Of a DNA stretch of 64,000 nt, positions 26,697 to 35,965 are shown piece after piece. The translations under genes were made by a program, and so were the position numbers. Numbering within the stretch: position 1 is the first letter of the stretch; every line of letters starts with the position of its first letter. Below the pieces are notes generated by a model, which saw nothing but the letters and a program-made list of their open reading frames with translations, did not search any database and was not told the DNA's origin. This DNA comes from Pantoea dispersa (GTDB taxonomy: Bacteria > Pseudomonadota > Gammaproteobacteria > Enterobacterales > Enterobacteriaceae): contig NZ_SCKT01000005.1 in the NCBI RefSeq assembly GCF_014155765.1, forward strand, positions 272,016 through 336,015, given 5' to 3'.

Positions 26697-27251
26697 TCAA
26701 ATAAACGGCCGGTGATAAATAGCGCTGCTCCAGTGGCGGCTGCTGGCGTGTTTTTCTGCCTGCCAGCCGCGCTTGCGCAGTTGGCGCGCAATCAGTTTGT
26801 TCATAATACCGTGGCCCACCAGCAGCACCGTGCCTTGTTGCGACAGGGCAATCAGTTTGTCTGCCGCCCGCTGCGCGCGCTGCCGGGCATGCTGCACTGA
26901 TTCCACGCGTCCGGCGTAACCGCACAGCCACAGCAGGCGCAGCAGTGCCAGCCACAGCGTCAGCGGCAGATGCAGGCGCGCAAACGGCAGTAGCGGCATC
27001 GCCACTTCACTGAACACCTCATCCACGTCCTGCGCCTGCAGGCCAAGCCGCGCCAGCGACGAACGCGCGCGCGGCAACGGGCTGCAGGCAATCACGCTGG
27101 CCATGCGCGCAATCGCCATACTGCGCGGCGGCGGCGCATCACAAATCACCGCCTGGTCGTAGCCTTCACACCAGTCCGCCAGCGCCCGCGCCGTAAAGCG
27201 CCCGCTTACCGGATGGTCTGGCTTGCCGTGTCGCATGAGGATAATGGTCAT
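26697..27251 (-). CDS. histidine phosphatase family protein
   Basis: 184 residues. The N-terminal RHG motif (MTIILMRHGKP) carries the phospho-accepting histidine, and LLVGHGIMNKLIA carries the second catalytic histidine of the branch 1 histidine phosphatases. A hydrophobic leucine-rich stretch in the middle (LTLWLALLRLLWLCGY) is unusual for a soluble phosphatase. Substrate unknown. Convergent with the beta-propeller gene, separated by 15 bp. Confidence 0.85.
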   Translation of the reverse strand: MTIILMRHGKPDHPVSGRFTARALADWCEGYDQAVICDAPPPRSMAIARMASVIACSPLPRARSSLARLGLQAQDVDEVFSEVAMPLLPFARLHLPLTLWLALLRLLWLCGYAGRVESVQHARQRAQRAADKLIALSQQGTVLLVGHGIMNKLIARQLRKRGWQAEKHASSRHWSSAIYHRPFI

Positions 27252-27836
27252 AATGCTCCTGAGTGAAGGTCATCCAGTCTACTGCAGGCGCGCAGGATTT
27301 CGCGCGGCCCGGGCGGTTTTAAGAATAATGCCCGGGTGTCATCAAAACTTAACTGAAATGTGCGAAAACGGCGCGGTGAAAGTTTGGTCGCCGTTTTTGC
27401 CAATGATAAGCAATAGTCGTTAATCACGCAGCGTGCGTGGATTTTTTTATGACGCTGGCTGTAATGTAATGTCATGAATTAACGCCGTTTTTATCTTTTT
27501 CTCCTGCACCATTGTGAAGATAAGTTAATTATTTTCCTGTTGATCACTTGATTTATCTACGCGCGTAGATAGACTGTCTTCACAGTGACAACTCACGGTG
27601 CCAGAGACGAAGTTGGCCTTGAGATGACCCAGTTACATTTGCCGTGCTAATGCGATCGATGAAAAAAACATCGGCGAAATCAGGCAAATAGATGAATTCC
27701 AACACCAGGGAATTCTTTACTGACCTTTCATCCAGGTTTGCCTACTGAACGTCGCCACCGGGGAGTTCCGCTTGTTGCCAGGGAACCTACCCACGGATGG
27801 GCGTTTACTGTTTTCACCTCTTTCAGGGAAATGGTT
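27252..27836. other. 585-bp regulatory region and leader of the nucleoside-type cluster
   Basis: No gene. It contains an 18-bp perfect palindrome at 27554-27571 (see separate entry), a GAATTCC / GGAATTC hairpin at 27694-27715 with an 8-base loop, and an about 120-bp stretch before the MFS start that could be a transcribed leader. Two in-frame ATG codons upstream of 27837 lack ribosome binding sites. Confidence 0.5.
27554..27571. promoter_or_regulatory. perfect 18-bp palindrome, candidate LacI-family operator
   Basis: TATCTACGCGCGTAGATA, a perfect inverted repeat with a CG-rich centre, as in LacI-family operators. It lies 266 bp upstream of the MFS start and the LacI gene follows in the same cluster. 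Confidence 0.65.
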
Positions 27837-29225
27837 ATGACGGTACATCACTCCGTTACGCAACAAGGTTCACCCGCTTCCGCCGCCGATGCGCGGCTGG
27901 AAACCACCACCGGGCGCAAAGATTTCTGGCGCGCCACCTTCTCCTGCTGGCTGGGCACCGCGATGGAATACGCGGATTTCGCCCTGTATGGCCTCGCTGC
28001 CGGCATCATTTTTGGCGATGTGTTCTTTCCCGAAGCCACCCCAGCAATGGCGCTGCTCTCCAGCTTTGCCACCTGGTCGGTCGGCTTTATTGCACGCCCG
28101 ATCGGGGCGCTGCTGTTTGGCTGGATTGGCGATCGCAAGGGCCGCAAGGTAGTGATGATCAGCACCATCATTCTGATGGGCGCTTCGACCACGCTGATCG
28201 GCCTGATTCCTTCCTATGCAACGATTGGCCTGTGGGCGCCGGCCTGCCTGGTGCTGCTGCGTTTCACGCAGGGGCTGGGCGCCGGCGCTGAGCTCTCGGG
28301 CGGCACGGTGATGCTGGGTGAATACGCGCCGGTTGAGCGCCGTGGCCTGGTGTCATCGGTGATTGCACTTGGTTCCAACAGCGGCACGCTGATTGCGTCG
28401 CTGGTGTGGCTGGCGGTGATTCAGATGGATAAAGCCACGCTGCTCGACTGGGGCTGGCGAATTCCGTTCCTCAGCAGTGTGTTGATTGCTGCGGTCGCGC
28501 TGTGGATTCGCCGTCATCTGCGTGAAACGCCGGTGTTTGAGCGTCAGCAGGCGGAACTGCAGGCGCAGCGCCATGAAACGCTGGCGCAAAGCGCGACGCA
28601 ACCCGACAGCCGCAGCTTCTGGCAGCGCAGCCGCGCCTTCTGGACCATGGTGGGCCTGCGCATCGGTGAGAACGGCCCGTCCTATCTGGCACAGGGCTTT
28701 ATCGTCGGCTACGTCGCCAAAGTGCTGATGCTGGACAAATCGGTGCCGACCACCGCGGTGTTCATCGCCTCGCTGCTCGGTTTCCTGATCATCCCGTTTG
28801 CCGGCTGGCTGTCAGACCGCTTTGGCCGACGCATCACCTATCGCGGCTTCTGCCTGTTACTGATGATTTACGCCTGGCCCGCCTTTAGCCTGATGGACAG
28901 CCGCGAGCCGGCCATCGTGATTCCGGTGATTGTGGTGGGCATGGCGCTGGCGTCGCTGGGCATCTTTGGCGTGCAGGCGGCATGGGGCGTGGAGATGTTT
29001 GGCGTTAAACACCGTTACACCAAAATGGCGGTTGCCAAAGAGCTGGGGTCTATTCTTTCAGGAGGCACCGCACCGCTGGTGGCGGCGGCGCTGCTGTCGT
29101 TTACCGGCCACTGGTGGCCGATTGCCGTGTACTTCTCGGCCATGGCGACCATCGGTTTCCTCACCACCTTTGTGGCACCGGAAACGCGCGGACGCGATCT
29201 GAATCTGCCGGAGGATGCTATCTGA
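27837..29225 (+). CDS. MFS transporter, metabolite:H+ symporter (MHS) family
   Basis: 462 residues, 12 membrane segments. Features of the MHS/ShiA-ProP type importers: DFWRATFSCWLGTAMEYADFALYG at the N-terminus, FGWIGDRKGRKVVM (motif A) in loop 2-3 and LRFTQGLGAGAELSGGTVM in segment 4. The start at 27837 has an AGGGAA site 9 bp upstream; the longer frame is rejected. First gene of a cluster with a LacI regulator, a nucleoside hydrolase and a second MFS importer, so it probably imports a nucleoside or an organic acid made from one. Confidence 0.87.
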   Translation: MTVHHSVTQQGSPASAADARLETTTGRKDFWRATFSCWLGTAMEYADFALYGLAAGIIFGDVFFPEATPAMALLSSFATWSVGFIARPIGALLFGWIGDRKGRKVVMISTIILMGASTTLIGLIPSYATIGLWAPACLVLLRFTQGLGAGAELSGGTVMLGEYAPVERRGLVSSVIALGSNSGTLIASLVWLAVIQMDKATLLDWGWRIPFLSSVLIAAVALWIRRHLRETPVFERQQAELQAQRHETLAQSATQPDSRSFWQRSRAFWTMVGLRIGENGPSYLAQGFIVGYVAKVLMLDKSVPTTAVFIASLLGFLIIPFAGWLSDRFGRRITYRGFCLLLMIYAWPAFSLMDSREPAIVIPVIVVGMALASLGIFGVQAAWGVEMFGVKHRYTKMAVAKELGSILSGGTAPLVAAALLSFTGHWWPIAVYFSAMATIGFLTTFVAPETRGRDLNLPEDAI

Positions 29226-29300
29226 CGCGCAGGATCGTGCAACATTCTTTGATTACGCTGGCCGGTACTCCCGGCCAGCGGCATTAACGCAGAGGCAATA

Positions 29301-30323
29301 TTGGCGAAATCCCCAACCGGAAATGTGACACGCAGTGACGTCGCCAAAGCCGCCGGAACCTCGGTGGCGGTGGTCAGCTATGTGATCAACAACGGACCGC
29401 GTCCGGTGGCCGAAGCCACGCGTCAGCGCGTGCTGGCCGCCATCCAGCAAACCGGCTATCGCCCGAATGCGGTGGCGCGCGCACTGGCCTCCGGCAGTAC
29501 CAAAACCTTTGGCCTGATCGTGCCGAATATCGCAAACCCGTTTGTCGCCTCAATGGCGCACGTGCTGCTGCAGGAGTCGCTGAACCACGGCCACGTGATG
29601 CTGCTGGGCGATGCCGGCGACGACCGCCAGCGCGAGCTGGAGCTGATTCAGGGTTTGCTGAATCGTCAGGTTGATGGCCTGTTTTACACCAGCGTCGATC
29701 GCCATCCCTATATTGATGTCATCCAGGCGAGCGGAACGCCGCTGGTGATGCTGGACCGCATTGAACCGCGCCCCGGCGTCAGCATGCTGTGCGTGAACGA
29801 ACGTGAAGCGGCGCGTCAGGTCACGGCGCATCTGCTCAGCCACGGCTATCAGCAGGTCGGCATGATCAGCGGTCCGCGTGAGATGCTTAACGCGCAGGAT
29901 CGTATTCAGGGCTGGCGCGACGCCATGGCGCAGCACGGGCTGACGGTAGATGAAGCGCTGATTTTTCCGGCCGGCTATTCGCGCCAGGGCGGTTACGACG
30001 CCGGGCAGCGCATGATTGCCAGCGGCCGGGTGCCGCGCGCGCTGTTTACCAGTAACGAAGGGCAGGCGATTGGCTGTATTCGCGCGCTGTCCGAACATGG
30101 CCTGCGCGTGCCGCACGATGTCGCGCTGGTGTGTTTCAACGGTACCGAGCAGTCGGCCTTTCATGTGCCCACGCTCACCACCGTGCGCCAGCCGCTGCGC
30201 GAAATGGCACGCAGCGCCATCGCCATGCTGAAAAACGGTCATGGCGAGGCGCAGCTGGCCGAATTTCCTCACCATCTGGAGATCGGTGAGTCCTGTGGCT
30301 GCCAGCTATCTCAACAAAAATAA
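29301..30323 (+). CDS. LacI-family repressor of the nucleoside-type cluster
   Basis: 340 residues. LacI helix-turn-helix at about residues 8-60 (TRSDVAKAAGTSVAVVSYVINNGPRPVAEATRQ), then a periplasmic-binding-protein-like effector domain. Start assigned to the TTG at 29301, preceded by AGAGG; no ATG fits the family start. It lies between the first MFS gene and the nucleoside hydrolase gene. The perfect palindrome at 27554-27571 is its probable operator. Ligand probably a nucleoside or its sugar. Confidence 0.9.
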   Translation: MAKSPTGNVTRSDVAKAAGTSVAVVSYVINNGPRPVAEATRQRVLAAIQQTGYRPNAVARALASGSTKTFGLIVPNIANPFVASMAHVLLQESLNHGHVMLLGDAGDDRQRELELIQGLLNRQVDGLFYTSVDRHPYIDVIQASGTPLVMLDRIEPRPGVSMLCVNEREAARQVTAHLLSHGYQQVGMISGPREMLNAQDRIQGWRDAMAQHGLTVDEALIFPAGYSRQGGYDAGQRMIASGRVPRALFTSNEGQAIGCIRALSEHGLRVPHDVALVCFNGTEQSAFHVPTLTTVRQPLREMARSAIAMLKNGHGEAQLAEFPHHLEIGESCGCQLSQQK

Positions 30324-30335
30324 ATATATAACATT

Positions 30336-31319
30336 ATGAAAAGACTAATTATTGATTGTGATCCGGGGAATGGTATTGCTGGCGCTAACACCGATGACGG
30401 GCTGGCGCTGGCCTTAGCGCTGGCGTCACGCGCGCTGGCCGTTGAGCTGATCACCACCGTGAGCGGCAACACGCCGAGCGCGGTGGGAGCGCGGGTGGCT
30501 AAAGATCTGCTGCAGCGGCTCGGACTGAACATTCCGGTAGTGCAGGGCGCGCTGCAGGCGCTGCGCGAAGATCCGGCGCCGTGGCGCGCGCGGCTGGATA
30601 ACGTCGCCGACCCGGCGCTGGGCGAACTGTGGCGCGGCGTGCGTCAGCCGCAGATGGTGGCAGCGGACGGCAACGATGCGGCGGGCGTGATGGGCCAGCT
30701 GATTTGTGACAATCCCGGCGAGTTTACGCTGGTGGCAATAGGCCCGCTGACCAACGTGGCGCAGGCGCTGCAGCGCTATCCGCAGATGGCGGATTCCGTA
30801 GCGGAGATCGTCATTATGGGCGGCGTATTCGCGCTGGATGACTACATCAAAGACACCAATTTTGGCCTCGATCCGGAAGCGGCGCATCAGGTGCTGCACA
30901 GCGGCGCCACCATCACGCTGGTGCCAATGGATGCCACCACGCAGACGCTGCTGACCCATCAGGATCTCACGCGCCTGACCGCCTGCGATCATCCACTGCC
31001 GCAGTTTGTGCGCGAAACGCTGCGACCGTGGATTGATTACTCCATCCGCACCCGCCATCTGCCGGGTTGCTGGATCCACGATGCGCTGGTCATTGCCTGG
31101 CTGCTCAACCAGCGCGTGGCGGACGGCGTGGATTATCACGTCGATATTGAGCTGCGTCCCGGTGCCACGCGCGGCAAGACCTGGCGCTACCGCACGCCGC
31201 TGCGGCTGGATGTCGGCGTGCCGGCGGACGCGGGCGCACTGGTGCATGTGATGCAGAACGTAAACAATCCGCTGCTGCTGGAAGTGATTGAGCAGACGTT
31301 CAACGGATTGAAACGCTGA
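30336..31319 (+). CDS. nucleoside hydrolase (ribonucleoside N-glycosidase)
   Basis: 327 residues of the inosine/uridine-preferring hydrolase family. The calcium-binding aspartate cluster is at the N-terminus (IIDCDPGNGIAGANTDDGLAL; family consensus DTDPGxDDAxAL), with a second part in LVAIGPLTNVAQAL and the distal DALVIAWLL. The insertion NGIAGAN inside the first motif is a variation on the usual D-P-G-x-D-D. It cleaves the N-glycosidic bond of nucleosides to base and ribose in the cytoplasm. Twelve bp behind the LacI gene; probably co-transcribed. Confidence 0.88.
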   Translation: MKRLIIDCDPGNGIAGANTDDGLALALALASRALAVELITTVSGNTPSAVGARVAKDLLQRLGLNIPVVQGALQALREDPAPWRARLDNVADPALGELWRGVRQPQMVAADGNDAAGVMGQLICDNPGEFTLVAIGPLTNVAQALQRYPQMADSVAEIVIMGGVFALDDYIKDTNFGLDPEAAHQVLHSGATITLVPMDATTQTLLTHQDLTRLTACDHPLPQFVRETLRPWIDYSIRTRHLPGCWIHDALVIAWLLNQRVADGVDYHVDIELRPGATRGKTWRYRTPLRLDVGVPADAGALVHVMQNVNNPLLLEVIEQTFNGLKR

Positions 31320-31548
31320 GATTTTGCTGCGGCGCGCGGTCTCCCGGCCGGAGTACCGTGCGCCGCTTTCCTGCCGACACGCTTCCTTACATCGCGAATC
31401 ACTCGCTGACAATTCCCCGCCGCGCGGCGCCTTTCTGACATGCTATATACAAATGGTTAACACAATAATAACCAGTGCAACCATTCGCTGGATAACGTTC
31501 CAATAAAAATCTGGCCGCGAGCCGGAAGCAATCAGACAGGATACCCTT
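31320..31548. other. intergenic region before the second MFS gene
   Basis: 229 bp with no gene. It has inverted-repeat-like pieces (GGTTA with TAACC around 31454-31472, and AACGTT near 31495), which might be a second regulator site, but neither matches the palindrome at 27554-27571. Confidence 0.3.
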
Positions 31549-32769
31549 ATGTTTAACTGGACTGCGACCCAGCGCAACGTGGCTTTCGCCAGTTTCGCCA
31601 GCTGGACGCTGGATGCGTTCGACTTCTTTATTCTGGTGTTTGTGCTCAGCGATCTTGCGCGCTACTTCAACACCAGCGTCTCCGATGTTTCCATTGCCAT
31701 TATGCTGACGCTGGCCGTACGACCGGTGGGCGCATTGATCTTTGGCCGGCTGGCGGAAAAATATGGCCGCCGGCCGATCCTGATGCTCAACATCGTGCTG
31801 TTTTCGCTGTTTGAGTTGCTGTCGGCATGGTCGCCCAACTTTGCTGCCTTCCTGACCTTCCGCGTGATTTACGGCGTGGCGATGGGTGGCATCTGGGGCG
31901 TGGCCTCTTCGCTGGCGATGGAAACCATTCCCGACCGTTCGCGCGGCCTGATGTCCGGCATCTTCCAGGCCGGTTATCCGTGCGGCTATCTGCTGGCGTC
32001 GATAGTGTTTGGCCTGTTCTTCGAACAGGTGGGCTGGCGCGGCATGTTCCTGATTGGCGCGCTGCCGATTCTGCTGCTGCCGTTTATCTATTTTAAAGTG
32101 CCGGAATCGCCGGTATGGCTGGCGGCACGCGAGCGTAAAGAGAATCACGCGCTGCTGCCCATCATCCGCCAGCACTGGAAAATCTGTATTTACATGGTGC
32201 TGCTGATGGCCTGTTTTAACTTCTTCAGCCACGGCACGCAGGATCTCTATCCGACGTTCCTGAAAGTGCAGCACCAGTTTGACGCCCACACGGTGAGCAT
32301 TATCGCCATCGGCTATAACATCGCGGCGATGCTCGGCGGCATTACGTTCGGCTCGCTGTCCGAGCGTATCGGGCGTAAAAAAGCCATCATGCTGGCGTCG
32401 TTTCTGGCGCTGCCGGTGCTGCCGCTGTGGGCGTTCTCCAGCGGTCCCTGGGCGATTGGGATCGGCGCGTTCCTGATGCAGTTTATGGTGCAGGGCGCAT
32501 GGGGCGTGGTACCGACCTACCTGACCGAGCTGGTGCCGGCCAATGCGCGTGCGGTACTGCCGGGCTTCGTTTACCAGCTGGGGAATTTAATTGCTTCGGT
32601 CAACGCCACGCTGCAGTCACGCATTGCCGAAGCCCACGGCGGTAACTACGGACTGGGCATGGCGATTGTCGCCGGCACGGTGGCGGTGCTGATTTGCGTG
32701 TTCGTGGCGTTTGGCCGCGAGACGCGCGGCATCGAAATATCCGGGGCGGTGGCGAAAGAGACGCGTTAA
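31549..32769 (+). CDS. MFS transporter, sialate/lactate:H+ symporter-like (NanT/JEN1 type)
   Basis: 406 residues, 12 membrane segments. The N-terminus (FASWTLDAFDFFILVFVLSDLA) and loop motif FGRLAEKYGRRPILM match the SHS family, which imports sialic acid, lactate, pyruvate or similar acids; the NanT/YjhB type lacks the extra two segments, as here. Probably the second importer of the nucleoside hydrolase cluster, although its separate 229-bp upstream region allows independent expression. Ends with a 4-bp overlap with the convergent YbaK gene. Confidence 0.85.
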   Translation: MFNWTATQRNVAFASFASWTLDAFDFFILVFVLSDLARYFNTSVSDVSIAIMLTLAVRPVGALIFGRLAEKYGRRPILMLNIVLFSLFELLSAWSPNFAAFLTFRVIYGVAMGGIWGVASSLAMETIPDRSRGLMSGIFQAGYPCGYLLASIVFGLFFEQVGWRGMFLIGALPILLLPFIYFKVPESPVWLAARERKENHALLPIIRQHWKICIYMVLLMACFNFFSHGTQDLYPTFLKVQHQFDAHTVSIIAIGYNIAAMLGGITFGSLSERIGRKKAIMLASFLALPVLPLWAFSSGPWAIGIGAFLMQFMVQGAWGVVPTYLTELVPANARAVLPGFVYQLGNLIASVNATLQSRIAEAHGGNYGLGMAIVAGTVAVLICVFVAFGRETRGIEISGAVAKETR

Positions 32770-33230
32770 CGCGCCTCGCAGACGTCAATCCATTTCGCCG
32801 CCGTGAGCTCAGCCATGCGCTGCGGCGAAATGCGCACCGCGCTGTGAATCGAACCGGCCGCAGGTAACACTTCATCGAAACTGCGCAGCGACACATCGCA
32901 ATAGACGGTCAGCGGATTTTCCAGCCCGAACGGGCACACGCCGCCGACCGGATGGCCGGTCCAGTTCACCACCTCATCCACGCTCAGCATGCGCGCTTTT
33001 GCCCCGAGCGCCGCCTTCAGCTTGCGGTTATCCAGCCGGGCGTCGCCGCGCGTGACAATCAGCACCACGCTCTCTTTCACTTTCAGCGACAGGGTTTTGG
33101 CGATTTGCCCCGGCGCCACGCCATGTACGCGTGCGGCCAGTTCTACGGTGGCAGTGCTTTCCGGCATCTCGATGATGTCGATATCCGGTGCGTGTTCGGC
33201 AAAGAAGTGCCGTACCGACTCCAGGCTCAT
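32766..33230 (-). CDS. YbaK/EbsC-type aminoacyl-tRNA deacylase
   Basis: 154 residues of the YbaK/ProX editing-domain superfamily: ELAARVHGVAPGQIAKTL, VLIVTRGDARLDNRKL and GHPVGGVCPFGLENPL, the last holding the conserved substrate-pocket glycines and proline. Such proteins hydrolyse mischarged tRNAs (Cys-tRNA-Pro or related) in the cytoplasm. Single gene; convergent overlap of 4 bp with the MFS gene. Confidence 0.88.
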   Translation of the reverse strand: MSLESVRHFFAEHAPDIDIIEMPESTATVELAARVHGVAPGQIAKTLSLKVKESVVLIVTRGDARLDNRKLKAALGAKARMLSVDEVVNWTGHPVGGVCPFGLENPLTVYCDVSLRSFDEVLPAAGSIHSAVRISPQRMAELTAAKWIDVCEAR

Positions 33231-33325
33231 TTTTTTCTCCGGTAAAAACAGAGCGTAAAAGCTGCCATAAGGCGGGAAAGCTGTAAACGGGAGAAACGGA
33301 GAATCTGTAACAGAATACGCCGCGC

Positions 33326-34120
33326 TTACACGGCATTTAACGTGCAGTTACCGCAGCGTTCGACGTCCGGAATGCGATAGCGCTGGCAGCAGCTACGCCG
33401 CTCCATCGCGCCGTTGCGCGGGATCATGGTGCGATACAGCGGATTATCACTGCCGTCGGACAGGGATTTGCTGAAAAACAGCGCCTGTTCCAGTTGATGC
33501 CGGGTGGCCGCAGGCAGCTGCTGCTGCAGTTCGCCAAGGAACCAGTAAAACGAGAAGCCTAAGTTGTTCCAGATCAGCCGCGCGTTGATATCACCGTGCT
33601 GCGCCATGCCGTTAACGGCGGGGATCAGGCCGTGCTGAATCAGGCGTTCGATACGCTGCTGCGGATTGAGATAGCGCGCATCCTCATCCTCCTGCACATC
33701 AATCCAGAAGGCGCAGGGATGGCCGTTTTCGTGGAACTCAACGTGGATACGCTGCGGCGAGCAGTCGAGCGCGCGCGGCTCCTGCAGCAGCGCCAGCATT
33801 AATGGCGGCAGCAGCAGGCCAAAATACCACTGGGCCCACAGCGACTGCAGCGGTTTGGCTTCCTGCGGAACATCGGGATGGTGGCGATAGAGATAGTCGC
33901 TGTAGCGCTGCGTCAGGCGGCGATAGTGAAACGGCGTGGACCATTCGGCCAGCGTCAGCGTGCCTGCGGGGGCCGGCTGGCCCAGCTTCACGTTTTCCCG
34001 CATGTAGCTACGCTGGTCGCACATCAGATCTTCCAGCGCGCTGGCTAAGCTGCGATCGCTCTGCATAAAGATCAACGGATGCGCGCTAAAGCGATGATCC
34101 TGACGCGTGATGATGGCCAT
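33326..34120 (-). CDS. fhuF: siderophore-iron reductase FhuF
   Basis: 264 residues, matching E. coli FhuF. The C-terminus carries the atypical [2Fe-2S] ligand set C-C-x10-C-x2-C (SCCQRYRIPDVERCGNC). It reduces ferric hydroxamate siderophores in the cytoplasm. The ATG at 34120 is preceded by CAGGAG; a longer frame is rejected. A Fur-box-like sequence lies at 34151-34170 upstream, and the neighbouring DUF1435 / tRNA-Leu / rsmC order is that of E. coli, which supports the assignment. Confidence 0.93.
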   Translation of the reverse strand: MAIITRQDHRFSAHPLIFMQSDRSLASALEDLMCDQRSYMRENVKLGQPAPAGTLTLAEWSTPFHYRRLTQRYSDYLYRHHPDVPQEAKPLQSLWAQWYFGLLLPPLMLALLQEPRALDCSPQRIHVEFHENGHPCAFWIDVQEDEDARYLNPQQRIERLIQHGLIPAVNGMAQHGDINARLIWNNLGFSFYWFLGELQQQLPAATRHQLEQALFFSKSLSDGSDNPLYRTMIPRNGAMERRSCCQRYRIPDVERCGNCTLNAV

Positions 34121-34150
34121 GCGGCTCCTGAGTGAAAACGGGAAGCGAAA

Positions 34151-34170
34151 AACAAATGATAATCGTTCCC
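34151..34170 (-). promoter_or_regulatory. Fur-box-like site upstream of fhuF
   Basis: On the minus strand GGGAACGATTATCATTTGTT; 12 of 19 positions match the GATAATGATAATCATTATC consensus by eye, including the ATCATT half. It is 31-50 bp upstream of the fhuF start, the expected place for iron-Fur repression. Confidence 0.6.
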
Positions 34171-34267
34171 GATTCACTGAGCAAGATGCCAGCAGCGCTC
34201 ACTGCCTGGCCACCGCGCATTTTGCGTGAAATCCTGCGGAAAGGGCGCGGCGTTGTCGCCGCACCGC

Positions 34268-35362
34268 TTACACCAGATCGCTGCTTACCGGCGCCAGCTT
34301 CGGTAAATCCTCCCACGCCAGAATGGTGTTACGTCCCTGATTCTTCGCCACGTACAGCGCGCGGTCGGCGTTGGCCACCGCCTGGTCGAAGTCTTCTGCG
34401 AAAATCGGCGCGATGCCGGCGCTGATGGTCACGTGGGTCGAGACTTTATCATTGAAGCGGTGGGGAATTTCCAGATCAACCACGTACTGACGGATGCGTT
34501 CGGCCAGCTTCATGGCAATCGAGGCGTTAACATTGGTCATCAGCACCAGAAACTCTTCGCCGCCGTAGCGCGTCACCACATCGCGCGAGCGCACCGCATC
34601 GCGAATCGCAACCGACACCCGCGCCAGCGCCTGATCGCCCATGGCATGACCGTAGTTATCGTTGTAGGCCTTGAAGTGATCAATATCCAGCAGCAGTACA
34701 AAGTGGCTGCCGGCATGATTTTCCATGATGGTATCCAGCCGGTTCTTCAGCCCGCGCCGGTTATACAGGCCGGTGAGCGGATCGAGCATGCTCAGGTCGC
34801 TGAAACTTTGCTTCTCCTCATACAGCTGGCGCACCAGCCGCAGGGTGAAGGTGTCGAAGCGGCGGCGCATCAAATGGTGCAGCGAGAAGCCGATCAGCGG
34901 CAGCGTAATGGTGAACAGAATGGTCATTAAATGCTGACCATCATCCAGTAACAGTACGGTTAATACCGGTGGCGTAATATGTAAACAGAACGCAAGCAAA
35001 TAATCACTCAGGGCAATCGCGCTGATAAAAAATACGCTCAGCAGACTGATTATTAAAAAGCTACCGTCAAAATAAAACACCAGATGGTAACGATGGTTGA
35101 TATGCCAGGCCCACAGCGCGCCTAATAGCAATGCGACAGGATTTAATAACGGGAATTTTAGATTTGGCGCGATTAAACATAGCGCCAGCAGCGTGGTGCT
35201 AAAGCCCGCCACCAGTGTTACCGGCAGCGAATTGATGGGATTATCCGTGCCGAAAAACGGCAGCAGACAAAAAAGCGAAACGGCGACATTCAAAAACAAA
35301 AATAGCATCAGCGACAGCCGATACTTGCTGTGTTTCAACTCATCATAAGATTGTAATTTCAT
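34268..35362 (-). CDS. diguanylate cyclase with N-terminal membrane sensor
   Basis: 364 residues. Five to six N-terminal membrane segments (about residues 15-175) form a MASE-like sensor; a C-terminal GGDEF domain (about 190-355) has DPLTGLYNRRGL at its start and the active-site motif RYGGEEF. It should make cyclic di-GMP at the inner membrane. No I-site R-x-x-D is evident directly before GGEEF (the preceding residues are RDVVTRY, where RDVV gives no acidic residue at the right place). Gene sits between fhuF and DUF1435, interrupting the E. coli order. Confidence 0.88.
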   Translation of the reverse strand: MKLQSYDELKHSKYRLSLMLFLFLNVAVSLFCLLPFFGTDNPINSLPVTLVAGFSTTLLALCLIAPNLKFPLLNPVALLLGALWAWHINHRYHLVFYFDGSFLIISLLSVFFISAIALSDYLLAFCLHITPPVLTVLLLDDGQHLMTILFTITLPLIGFSLHHLMRRRFDTFTLRLVRQLYEEKQSFSDLSMLDPLTGLYNRRGLKNRLDTIMENHAGSHFVLLLDIDHFKAYNDNYGHAMGDQALARVSVAIRDAVRSRDVVTRYGGEEFLVLMTNVNASIAMKLAERIRQYVVDLEIPHRFNDKVSTHVTISAGIAPIFAEDFDQAVANADRALYVAKNQGRNTILAWEDLPKLAPVSSDLV

Positions 35363-35591
35363 TATTATTACTCGTGACAGCCCTGAAATATCAAAGCGCT
35401 ACCCGCAGGAAATAATCCCACAACGCGGATAGTGAGCACGTTTTTGCTGTGTTATCAAAATAGTTATCGGCGGCAATCTATCATTTTCCAGTAATTCTGT
35501 CATCCGGCGCGGGCAGGGCAAAAAATTCGCTGCAAGATGAGAAATGTTGTCATATGATAATGGGAATATTTATCATTTGAAGGGTTGCGTG
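35363..35591. other. divergent promoter region of the GGDEF and DUF1435 genes
   Basis: 229 bp, AT-rich, no gene. Nothing beyond general promoter-like composition could be recognised. Confidence 0.4.
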
Positions 35592-35876
35592 ATGATCATG
35601 GCGATGATGGCTGCCTGCGGCTTGTGGGGCGTAAGCTGGGTGATGGGTAAACGTCTGGATAGCGGCTGGGGCGTATTGCTGCCCTGCGCGGCCATGCCGG
35701 TGTTTGCACTGTGGGAGCCGAGTTTCAGCCAGTGGCGCTTAGTGATGATCGTTGCGCTGCTGCTTACCGTGGTGATGTTGTTCCACCATCGTCTGCGTCA
35801 TTATCTGCTGCTGCCTTCCTGCCTGGCGCTGGCTGGCGGTCTGGCGGCTATCTCAGTGAATTTTCACGTCATTTAA
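35592..35876 (+). CDS. DUF1435-family small membrane protein (YjjZ-like)
   Basis: 94 residues with three hydrophobic segments and the conserved stretch LRHYLLLPSCLALAGGLAAISVNFH. It resembles the DUF1435 family, represented by E. coli YjjZ, whose gene also lies between fhuF and the tRNA-Leu cluster; the synteny supports this. The ATG at 35592 is chosen with the GGGTTG element upstream. Function unknown; predicted inner-membrane protein. Confidence 0.7.
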   Translation: MIMAMMAACGLWGVSWVMGKRLDSGWGVLLPCAAMPVFALWEPSFSQWRLVMIVALLLTVVMLFHHRLRHYLLLPSCLALAGGLAAISVNFHVI

Positions 35877-35965
35877 CGGCGAGCAGAAACGACAATATCA
35901 CGCAAAGGCGTGATAACAGCGGTAACAATCAATAGGGATGTACTGCAGAAGAAGTGTGACAACAT

